A DNA stretch of 64,000 bases. Origin: Cucumis sativus. Lineage: Eukaryota; Streptophyta; Magnoliopsida; Cucurbitales; Cucurbitaceae. The notes under the pieces are model-generated. The model did not search any database and was not told the origin of the DNA. It was given only the letters and a program-made list of their open reading frames with translations. The stretch spans positions 6,572,001 through 6,636,000 of the forward strand of contig NC_026657.2 in the NCBI RefSeq assembly GCF_000004075.3, read 5' to 3'. Position 1 is the first letter of the stretch, and every line of letters starts with the position of its first letter. Both the position numbers and the translations under genes were made by a program. Shown here one piece after another: positions 26,901 to 38,900 of this stretch.

Positions 26901-29900
26901 CGTAGGGGCAAGGCACTCCGACCTTGTCACTACCCCAAGCATATGTGCCCATGATCGGCACATTGTGCTTTGAATATAGGCATAGCCACATAGAGGTACC
27001 CCATGCCCCACCCATGCAGGCAGATCGCTCCCCTATCTCTATTATCTTTCTATAAAACCTCGCATCGATATTACTTAGCACAATTATGAAATGCGTTAGT
27101 AATTATAATTACAATATATATTGTATAGCTATCAATATATAACATCTAAAATTAATATAACAATAAATAACAGGAACAACCTTAAAGTTCAGGTACCCAT
27201 TCTACAACTAATTTTTTCATATACCCTTGTATACTGACATCCCTCTCTACTTCTGTGCCTTAGTGGGAATATATTTATGTCCAAATGAAGAAATTATGTA
27301 GGTAAGAAAATTTAAGAGCAAGAAAGAAAATGAAGAAAAAGTAATGAATGTAAAAGGAACAAATGATTCCAGATTGGATCCCCATTTGAAACAATGAACT
27401 TTAAATTACTAGACCATACCCAGCTAGTAAGTTCCTTCACAACTAGCTTGCAAACATCGCGAATGGCAATCAGAATAGCGAGATGGGCACCCACATGGAA
27501 AGTGTTTGATGCATTGTCATATAAAACTTTAAACACCTACATCACAAATGTAAATCCAAAATGAGGGAGATAAAGCAGCATAGACAAACAAATGGGGTAA
27601 GAAAACGAAAATGACAACCATCTCTCAGTTCAACAAAAAATTAAACCTTTTGAGCCACAGCAAGAGCAGCTTCATCCCGACTTATACATCTTAGTATGAT
27701 CTCAGGAACCTCCGCAATAACACCCTGAACAAAAATAGTTTAATGGAAGCTTTAACTTTCGAATGGCAGACCCATAGTCACTCGTTGAATACATAAAACT
27801 AGATTTCAAATGCCCAGGGTGATAGAAGTGAGGAAAAAGACAATATACCTGGAATTCAGCTTCACGAGCCTCACTACTAACCAAAGCCTCCAACTGACAC
27901 AAAACATTAGGGTAACTTCATAAGCTAAGGTAATACCCAAAAAAGCAAAGCAGCAGTGTTGCAAAAATTAAAGGCCGATTGCTTAATTCTCATGTCATAG
28001 GGCTCCAGCCACTCAGTTTCTATTGCATGCAAGCCCCTTTCTTTACACTATTACAGGCTACATATATGATCTAACACTCAACAAAATGCTAAGAGAATTG
28101 AGAGGGCAAACAACTCAAATCACCCTTCTCCATATATCTATTATCCCCTAAACAATCCCTTGCATGCCAAAGGTCTACGTTCTAAGAAAAGGGTCCCAAT
28201 CAAAATGAAAGGTCACAAGCATTTAGCAAAAATAAATGCAAGCCCTTGTATCTCCTGTATTCAAATGAAAATACAATGAGGTATAGACAAGCATTATTCA
28301 TAGATGATGGAACTATGTTAACTGGAACTGGACGTTTAAGCAGCATAGTTAGGCTTAAGAGTAGTGCCAACCTTTTGTGAAATAACTTGGAATTTATCCA
28401 ATGCATCTCTGGTTGTAAGTGAGGGTTCAGATATAGTAGTTGCAAGCCGATCAGTAGTGATTGGTGAGGGCAAGGGCTGGGTAGAGGATCCAGGTTCCTA
28501 AAACATGAGCACATAAAAAATTAGAAGTATGTCACTGGGGTGCAAACTTATTATTGAAAAATAAAAGTAATTGTCCAACCTTTAGACTGTCAGATGCATC
28601 GACTGCATGTAGCTCAGGGGCTGAAGCAGCCGAGGGGAAAGAAGGAACAACCAAATCATTTTCTGGACCTCGTATACCAACACCATCAGCAGCAATATGT
28701 CCTGAAGGTGCACTGAGATATTGCACAGAGGGAATGATTAGGGCAACTAAATGCGCTTATAACTGAAACAATAATAGACATGGGCCGATCTAGAAAACCT
28801 TAGTTGGGGCACAGAGCTAGGTTCTACAGCATCATCTACCGACCGAGATACTCCTTCAAGCCCAGTAACAAGTCCAGACGTGTATCCCGAGTTAAGTTGT
28901 CCCGATGACAAACCAAATTGATTGCTCAAACCAGTACCACTAGCAGTAACTGAAGAACCAGTAGACTGTGCAGCTTGGCTGTTTTGATTTTGCAACGGAA
29001 GCCTAACAAAGTCCTGAAGGAACAAAGAATTTTCACTCTTTTACTATCTTATCTGTTTGTTTTTGTAAATATCAAAATTACAAGCAATGAGAAGGGAGCA
29101 AACCTCATAGACTCGTTGTTGTGAAACAGACAGATGTCCCGGTTTAGGGCGGAGAGCCTCAGGCACAACACCAAGAGGACCTTGTGCATACATGCCAGTG
29201 TCAAAAAAGGTTGTATTAACACCTTCCCGATGCTTCCTTCTTAATGATAGTTGTTGAGCTATTTCTCCATCAATGGTTTGTATTGCCTTAGAAACACACC
29301 ATTACCAAAAACAAATTGTAAATCACATGGTAGATTACTATATAATACCAGGAACAAAAGTTTAAAAGAGATGATTTCTTCAAAGATAAATTTTTGATGG
29401 TCCCCACAGTCAAATTAATAGAAAGTTGGGAATGATTGCAAGCACTTATTTAAAGTGAGGTAAGAACTTGACAAAAAATAATTAAATAACAAAAAAAATC
29501 AAGGCTGCAAGTATTACTCAAATGCAAGTCAATTTAGAAACCTTTAAGTAATGCCTAGAGAACAAAATTAAATAAGATTATAATAAATACCAAGGCAAAT
29601 CGATTTAAAAACTTTAAGCATCATGTAGAGTAATTTATAATAATACGACTGCCGAACATAGAGATGCTAAAGATTCTTTTTCCAGTAACTTTGTAATGCT
29701 TGCCTGTTCGGATTGTTAACAACGCCTAACATGCTATACTCACAAGTCACATTCTCGATCAAAACACAACTTTATAACCTTCAGCTACTTTTGAACCGAA
29801 AACTAATCCCAAAATATCAAGACCTCGATACACAACTTCAGGATTTACTGACCTTATCTGTAGCAGCCTGTTCTATTATGGCACAACCAAGATCAAGGTT

Positions 29901-32900
29901 ATCATTTGTAACAAGCTGGACAGCTTGCTCAAGCAGATCACTGGCAACGCCCAAATTCTGAAGAGAACTTCTGAGTTGACTTGATATTGAACCTCGTAAG
30001 GGTTCCTACAACAAAAAAAATGTACTCCGTTGATTAAAAATGAAATAAAAACGATATGAAATAATCAACCATCAGGTATTATAATAAGCTTGACAAAATA
30101 AAAATTGTGTAACATTAAAAATTTATTATAAGATGAAAAACCTTGCAAGTCACATGTGCTAGACATCCAGCCAGACTAGCAACCATCAAATGTGCAGCAT
30201 TAAATATCCGGGTCTCATCCGATTCCATGGCATAATCCTACAATCGCAGATGATTCAAATAAATGGAAGGAACAAAACTAATGAAAAATGTGGAATAAAA
30301 CAAAAAAAGTTCAAAAATTCAATGTGGTATCCGTCTAATAAGTAAAAAAACATTTTAGAGATGACATACATACAAGATATAGTTGAGCACTTTAATTAAA
30401 AATTAGCAAGTGTGTGGTATGGTTTTTGAACGAGAAATAGAAAAAAATAAAATGAGACAAGTGCTTAAAAGATACGCATACTCCTAAAAAAGTACTTAAA
30501 AAAATACAGAATTAGGAAGGAAGAGCAAAGGCATTTCAGTTTTAACAGATATCTTGCAAGACAGCCAGTACTTTCTCATCCAATCAACAATAACTTCATA
30601 AGCCAGGCAGTTAAATACCCAAAAGCAAGGAAACAAACCTGATGGATGGAAACAGTATAAAAACTATTCATTCGTGAAAAGAATTTCCTCAGTTCTAAAC
30701 AAAAACTAGACATAATCCAAAAGGGTGCATAAGCTAAGTAGAAATGTGAAATTGCATAATGAGGTGGGATCATCTCAAAAAAAGCATGTCAATCAAATTA
30801 ACTTATGGAGAAGACCTTCAAAACCAGCTCCTTTGTTGTTTGGGTAGCTATAGAGACACTACGCTGCACAATACCAGAAACAATCTCTTTCACAGCTCTA
30901 TCCATTGCAATTGGAACTGCTCTGTAGCATGTGCAAGAAGATATAAGCAAAACTCATTTTACCAAAAATAGCTGTACCATGGATAATTACTTAATCTAAA
31001 GGGTTATGGTAGTATAAGCTCCAAACCTCTGAAAATGAATGTGCAAGCCCAAACTATTAAGTTTCTGGTTGATCACAACAAGACTTCCTATATTAGGGAT
31101 ACCTGCAGGAAGCTGCAATAACAAGAAATAGCCAATAAGCAAATTATGTTATCCAAATTAGAATGCAATGCAATTATACCTGATTTGTTGAGAATGGTGA
31201 AGGCGATGGTGTAGCTTGTAAAAGTCCCTGGGCAGTAGGAAGCTGATCAGACAAGCCCAGTGCAGAAAGCTTTTCATCTTCCATTAATGTGCCAGAAGAA
31301 AGATGAAGTGGGGTAGCATACTACAACCACAAATAAGTTAAAGTATAAAAAAACATCATTAGCAATTCCAACAAAATAAAACAGAAAGTTTGTCCAAACT
31401 GGAATAGCATGGGGATTTAATCCGCCTATTTTGGCTCTCTTTCCAACCCAGCACCAAACTAGCAGACCAGGTCTGTGACCAAAAAATGTAACAAAGATAC
31501 GTGGAGGAAAATACTGAAGAAAATTGAAATTTTCATGTGAAGTAATTTATGGATGACAATATTTGTGAAAGTAAGCAAGGTTCCAAAGGACTTCAGTTTG
31601 ATTATGAGAAGAAAACAATCTTATGGAGAGAGTAATAGTTAGGCATTAATGAGAAATTGAAGATTATGTTTCCGTATATTAAATAACCTGTTTTTCATTA
31701 TTGAGAAGAAGAAAAAGAACTTCAGTTGGAATTCAAAAGGTAAGCAGTACAACATGGCACCCTAATAAAACAAAACCTATTGAAGACCCCCCCCCCCCCC
31801 CCAAATTTCTTTTTTTTAACATTTATTATATGAAACTTTACAAGACTTCATTCATTAAAAAAAAAAAAAAAAAAACCAAAGGAATGACAAAAAGACCCTC
31901 TAGTTTAGGTTGGTCGTGTGAGTGGTGCAATCACAAAAATTGGAAGGCTGCTCTAATCAGAGACCATAAAATGTAAAAGAATCAAACAATTACCCTTATT
32001 TCAAAAAATTCTAGCGTTCCATTCCTTATCCAATTACCACAATTATTTTCGAGGCTTTTTAGAATTCTGACTGCTAGGACTCAATGGTCAGCTATTGCTG
32101 ATCTGACTCTCTCGGTGTTGGGGATTTAAAGTTCAGAAGAAATGTTATTGATGTTGAATATCAGATCAGGCCAAACTTATGACCAAGCTCCAAAGTGTTT
32201 AGGCCTAATAATAGACATGATGTTATCCTCTGGATGTTGGAAACTGATGGTTTCTTTTCAGTTTAAGTCCTTTCCTAAAGCTTGTTGAGAAGGAACCTAC
32301 CTTAAACAGATCAAGTCCTATTCTTATATGGAAAGCCAAATGTCTGGAGAAGGTGAAGGTCAAAGTCTTTGTATGGATTTTCTCTTCTTAAAGGCTGAAT
32401 ACTTGTTGTAGAATCCAAAGAACTCTGCGACATTATCTTCCCCCTGATTTTTTTTTCTTTTTGCCCTTTGCTATGGGTTGTTGGGGAAGGTTGTTTAATT
32501 TGTTCAAATTGTGATCGTGTTGGCCCAACGAAGCCTCTGATGCCCTTTTTCACCTTATTGAGGGCCTCGAGTTTCATGCTCAAACGAAAATCATTTGGTC
32601 CAATGGGGTCATGGACCTTCTTTGGAGACTTTGGTTTAGTTTTGTAGTCCTGAACTATTGAGTAAATAGGGACGTTTTCTGGGATCTTGTCACTATTTTT
32701 CCTTCTACTTGGTCTTCTATCTTTAAATTCTTTTGTAATTATAGCCTAACTCATATTCATTGTTGGGCTTCTTTTTTGTAACATGTGGGAATTTCATCAC
32801 TCCGTTCTTTTGTAGTCTCCCTTTGATAATGAAGGTTATCTAATCTCCCCCTCCTTTTGTTTTAGTGACACTTACAGGGAAAATTATCTTTTTTATACTC

Positions 32901-35900
32901 TCATTAAACAATCATGATTAATGATACTCTGTCACTCCAATTTATAAAATGTTTTAATTAAATTTTTCACTTGATCCTTGTCTCTTAGATAAGAAAAACC
33001 TCAAGAAAGAAAGGACCTAACGAACCTGAGATAACAGGTGAGTATGATTTCCAGAATTTGATGGTGTTGCAACCTCTAGCGGGAGCTCCACTTGATTTAA
33101 AGAAGACATTATACCGGATTTCACTTCAGCTACCATCTGTGTCTGAGATGCTCCAACGTCCTTATTTGAAAAATCAGGATTGCCATCAATTTCTCTCTTC
33201 CGGTCTTTGAGAAGAGAAGTTGGTGTTATTTCTTTCATATCCACACTGAGATTCTTGAATAAAACCTGTACAAAATCAACGTCAAATAAATGAATTAAAT
33301 TAAGTGATAAGAACTATATTTTCCCAAATATTGACTGGCCATTTTTCTTTTAATCAATGAAATTTTCTTATCCCATATCAGCAGTACTTATAGCTAACTG
33401 TATCCATAGTCATTTACCATCTTGAAATGTGCATACATACCTCAATGTCAAACTTGAGGTTCATTTTCAAGTTAGGCATTGAATAAATCTCAGCCAGTAG
33501 TCCAAGAATGCCCATGGTCCAAGGGTTTGGAGGTTGATATGCTAAACTACTTTGACATGGTTCAAGGATCTACAGCCATAATAATATAAAGGTAAGATCA
33601 GGATACTCAAACAAAACTACAAAAAACATTCCTCACACAGTGTGACCCTACCTTGGAAGTAAATGGTATTACTGCAATCATTAGCCCCTTTTCATATGCC
33701 TGTCAAAACAAAAAATTAGTACGAAGAAAGAAAAAAAATTATAAGAAACAAGTGTATTCATATAACAAAAAACGAAGATTTTGGAAGAAGTATGGTTTTG
33801 TAAAACAGAAACTAAAATTAAGAAGTATGGTTTTCAAGAAAACAAAATTGATGTAAAGTGGAAGAAGTCTCGAACTCCCTCCATGGAATGAATCTAAACC
33901 AACATAAGTAGATGCTTTATTACCTCAATTATCAAAGATTTTGGATCTATTTCACGGGCTCGCAGCACTTGGTTCCTGCCAATTGTTAGTTTCCCAAGCC
34001 AACTTCCCAAATTCTTAAGTAATGAACGTTCTTCTGAACTTGACTTTATAAGGTCAGATCCTAACAGAACCTGAAGAGAAAAGAAAAAACAGAAGTTTAC
34101 TACAATGCCAGGCACTGGTTGCACGTCACATTATCCAAGAAGAAACGAACACCTTGCAGTTCTCATAAGTAGCCTGAACGATCTCTTTACTTAAAGCTTT
34201 TGAATTAACTCTGTCCAGGAACTTCAAGTACAAATCATGGAAATTCGGCTCGATGCTAGCCCTGTAATACGATGTAGGATGTTAATTTATAACTTGTGTA
34301 TTAACCAATATTTTCTCTAGGCAAATTTTTCTAGAATATCCTGACAGTTCCCTCCCCATAATAAACTATAGCCCATGGTTTTCAGTTTTCAGCTCAATGG
34401 TACCCTCCAATAAATTACCATACACACTGCAATTAGTTCTGTACAAAAATGCATACAAGAATTCAGAGTAACTTCAAACCTCTTCATGACCATATACTGA
34501 GCAAACCAGGGATAAAACTGCTCCTTCAAAATTTCAGTAAATTCTTTTGCTTTGGCTTCAAGATTAGCGAGTGAAATATTATTAATCATAAATGAAATCT
34601 TATCCTGTACATCCGATCCGGGAGCCTGTACACATAAATGAGATCTATCAAAAGGCTAGATGGGCAAACATAAATTCGAAGTCCCATAACAAAGAAATAA
34701 GACTTGCTAAACAGCAATTAAATAAAAATACAATAGAGAGGAATATAACTCTTCAACTCAACACTACTAAGATAAGTCATAAATTAGAAAATGCAGAAGA
34801 AGAGGGCATAGTATAGAGTAGGCAACGTGAAACTAGTCTAGAGAAAATTATTCTAAGAATTCCCAGGTTCCTAAGGAAAACTATCAATAACCATCACTAG
34901 AAAGGTATACTATAGAGTAGAAATATTTTCATTTGACAGTTTGGCTACAGCCTTCTTGATAAACTGCTGATGAATGAATGAACAAAAGAGAGAGACAGCA
35001 TCTTCCATTTCGTTTCTACTTCCTTGACTATTTTTCCCTTCAATTCTTCTTCCTTTCTTTTATTTTTCTTTACTTCTACCTTTACAAACTTTGCTACTTC
35101 CTCTTAATCAAAATGTTTAGTGTTTCGGGTTTAGGGTGGGGGCCATTATCGCATTGAACGGATGTTCAACACGACCAAAAGGCGCAAAAGGCAAGCGCCT
35201 TACTGAAGAGCTAAGAAGCACATACAGTTTACTTTGGCTAGCGTGTCTGTGTCCAACACGTGCTGAACGCTTGGACACTCTGACACTTGGTGAACACCTA
35301 TCAGACACTTGTAAATGCAATAAATGCATCGGACATCCATAGAACACTCGTTAAATAGACTAAAAAGACACATATATGACAATAATAATAACTTTTAAGT
35401 GTAGATTACATCAAGCTAAGTCTTTTAGGGGTTGTTTGGTGCTTAGGTTTGGAATCAAATGTCTGGGAATTAAATGCACGTTGGCTCATCTGATAGGGTT
35501 TTGATGCCCCTAGGAATTAGAAATGCATGTGTTTTTTTAAAAAAAAAAAAGGAACCGAGCCTCAATATTATTAATAATGAAAATAGAGAGACAAAGCTCA
35601 AAGTACATGAGGGACATATAAAGAGCAAAGGGGGAGGGGGAGGATCAGCAGGCGCACCCAAGCATCTCAACTAGGTTGACTCTCCCTTAGCGCCCTCATC
35701 ACATCCATATGCGAAAATAAAAACCCACATAGTAGGTTAAATAAAAGCAATACAACAGAACAATAACAAAGTAAAGGCCACAATACAAGGCCAAAAGATG
35801 ATAAAGCAAGGCAGCAAGCCGAAAACAAAGCAAAATAATAGTCATTCTTGATTGAGCAAAAGCTGATTAGAGCAGAAGGCTTGATCTAGGAGACAAGAAA

Positions 35901-38900
35901 AACTAGAGCTTCCAGGTGGGGAGGTTATAAAGGCTGGCCAATTTAAAACAATCTCCTGCGAAGAGTAGTTCTGAAAAAATTTGGATAATGAGCACCATGA
36001 AGATGCGTTCAGTCAAGCAGAATCATAACGTTCCATCCAAGTCGATGATTTTTCGTGGAAAACTCTTTGGCTTCTTTCAAACCAGATTTCAGCTAAAAGA
36101 GCTTTAACGTTCCATCCAAGTCGATGATTTTTCGTGGAAAACTCTTTGGCTTCTTTCAAACCAGATTTCAGCTAAAAGAGCTTTTACTGCATTTGCCCAC
36201 AAACAATCAGCAGTCCTCTTCTTCAAGTTTGGACCAGCAAGGATTTGAGACACATTATTCTTAAAAACATGATCAAAAACCCAACAAAAATTGAATGCTT
36301 GGAGAAGGCGGAACCAACATTTAGAAGCAAAGACACAATCAAATAAAAGGTGGTTGATGCTTTCCATGTTGTGTTATCCATGTTATTAACACAAAGGGGG
36401 CAGACATGAGGTGAGAGGCCATGGGAGGGAAGCTTTCTTTGAAGTACCAAGGCACAATTTAAATTTCCGAAGAGCATAATCCATATGGAAATATTTATCC
36501 TTCTTGGGCTGTTAGATTTCTAAAGCCTTTTGTACAAAGAGTTTGCCAAAGGAGAAGATGTCGAAATATGCTTAACCAATGATTTTACCGAGAAGGATCC
36601 TGAGGTTTCAAGGGACCAAAACCTTTGATCTGGAAAGGAGGCTGGCTGTGAAGAAGAAATCTGACTTAACAATGTCTGGAAATCTAGATTTCTTCATCAT
36701 TTAGAAATCTTCTGAAAAAGATGGACCAAGAATTGGTTGCAGATTCCCAATGATCTGAAACAAATGCATGTGTTTAGGGTGCAGGATTTAAAAATCTAGG
36801 TTTCAGCCTGTGTTTGAGATGTTGGTTTTGCATTCTTGAGTTTAGCTAGTTTGTTCGGTTTTTTTTTATTTTGTGAATTGTACCTCCTAAATTTTATCAT
36901 TTATCAATTATTGAAGTGAAATGTTTTTTCAAATTTTGTGCCTCTTATTCAATTCTTTACTCTATTGATTTTTCATGACAATAATGTAAGAATGAGAAAT
37001 TTCAACATTCAATAGCAATAATATCGGTAGCGCCAAAAGAGAGTACCTCTAACCCTTACTTCTTTGAAGGAGAAAAAGAAAGATACGTGGAATAAGTCAA
37101 AAAAGAGTTCGACTGTCACCCCGATTTTTGCTTGTTATCCTTCACCCCGACGAAATACCACATGCAAGCAACAAGGGGGAAGGGATGAAGGAGATGAGAA
37201 AGATGTGTAAGGGAGGAGAGGAAAAGATTAGGGTTTGCATGGGAAAGTAGATGAATGGATGAAGAGAGATGTGAAAGAATTGATGGAAGAGAGAGAGGAT
37301 GCACAACCCAAGAAAGAGAAAGTTTTTCCATTCTTTTTTCATGTGTAAAAAGAGAATGGAAAAACGTGAAAACCTTCCATTTACCCCATTTTTAAGCCAA
37401 TGATTTTACACCATGAGCCAGATATAGGTTTGTCATAACCTAATGTCAAACCAAGGGGCCAAACAACCCCTTAAGCATATAAATGCATCAATTCATTTAC
37501 TATGACTTTTTTTTGCTATAAAGATGGTATATATTTTTTAATAAATGTGTCCTTGCCATGTCATGTCCAAGATTTTTAAAAAATGGTGTGTCACCATCTC
37601 TGACATCCATTTCGTGCTTCTTAGCTAAAGAAGCGGTATGGCATCACCTCTCGCCTCAAGTGAGCATCGGACTGTGCCTCAGCAACGCTAATAGGAACCA
37701 AAACATAAAATCAAACTAAGTTGAAATGTAAAGAATGAAAATTCACAAATAAAACAAGTGTCTCAAGGTACTTGGACCCTCCCCTCTTGAGATCTCACCC
37801 ATGCCCTACTCTAATCGCCAAAATAATGCCTAAGTTCATCTCTTTCTACCCTATTTATAACCACACTCCCTAACTACTTTCCTAGCTAATTACTAACATA
37901 CCTCTATTACGCTAGTAAAACAACACCCTAATAACATTCCTATCCGTAAGTCTCAAAGAAGTACCACAACTCCAAAGCAGACAGCAGTATATCAGACAGC
38001 ATCACCTTCTCGCTGAGACACTGTCACAACTTTAATTCTTAGATATAGAAGAAAAATACAATATTTTACTACTTGTACTTGGAATATCCAAGTGAAGGAA
38101 TTTTCACAAACGTGGCAAAAATAATTATTATAATAGAAGAACTATATTACAATGTAAATAACAAAATACACAACGAAAGCATTAAAATCAAAGAAACTTG
38201 ATAATTTTATATAATATATTGAATATTCATAATAATTGAGAGCACATAATGACCTTTTACATAGGGAAATAAATAGACCTCAAAGAAACCACAAAAGGAT
38301 AATGCATAAATGAAAAATACCAAAAAGGAAAATGATAATAGAAAATAATAGGACATAAACCCTAATTTCCTTTTAACAAAGCTTAACAACAATATCGGTT
38401 CAAATTGTTCCGTTTTAAAACCTTAAACTGTTTAAAAAAGAATAAAAAGACTGAACTTCTAAACAAGAGGAGGCTGAAGCATTGATGAGCCCAGGCAACC
38501 TTATCACATTAACACTGGTTTATATTCAGAAGGTGTCAAGGTTACCTATCCTCATAATCCGCTAGAAGGAAAGGAAGCAAGATAACTCTACATTTTTTAT
38601 TTAACAGACAAAATTTATTCACATTGAAGTAGACCTTGAGTGAAATAATGTGGAATTGGGAAGGCAATCACAAAAACAACATTCCAATTTTGAACGATCA
38701 ATAAAAGACTGTAAACTCTGAGAATCTCGGAGAGAAAGAAGAATCTCTATTGCATCCACATGGTCAATCCTCGAAAAATTGTTAAAAATGTTTAGAGATA
38801 GAACAATGAATGAGTACCTCAATAGGAGTTTCTCTTTTCTCAGCAGCAGCAACAAGCGTTTCAATATTCAAAGCTGAACCAAACCCTGTCAAAGGATAAA

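Larger units (their letters stand above)
35428..37470. mobile_element. Harbinger/Tourist-like DNA transposon with TTA target duplication
   Basis: The left end reads GGGGTTGTTTGG and the right end is its exact reverse complement, with imperfect matching for about another 16 bases (GGTTTG shared). The element is flanked on both sides by TTA (35425-35427 and 37471-37473), the duplication typical of PIF/Harbinger. It is 2043 bp long, of which about 1240 bp is a nested LINE insertion plus one target-duplication copy. The original element was thus about 800 bp, a non-autonomous MITE size. No transposase is seen. Family assignment rests on ends and TSD. Confidence 0.7.
34626..38817. other. NOT1 intron 17, the largest intron, expanded by nested transposons
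   Basis: A 4.2-kb intron between the exons that join the Gln/Pro-rich linker to the CAF1-binding MIF4G domain. It contains a Harbinger/Tourist-like element with a LINE nested inside. Outside these are two arms sharing a 13-nt inverted match (about 35209-35221 and 37614-37626). No host gene is seen within it. Confidence 0.75.

Noticed and set aside
37116-37342. Two overlapping minus-strand frames rich in Leu, Ser and His
   Set aside because: Low-complexity translations of GA-rich transposon DNA within the Harbinger-like element; no domain.
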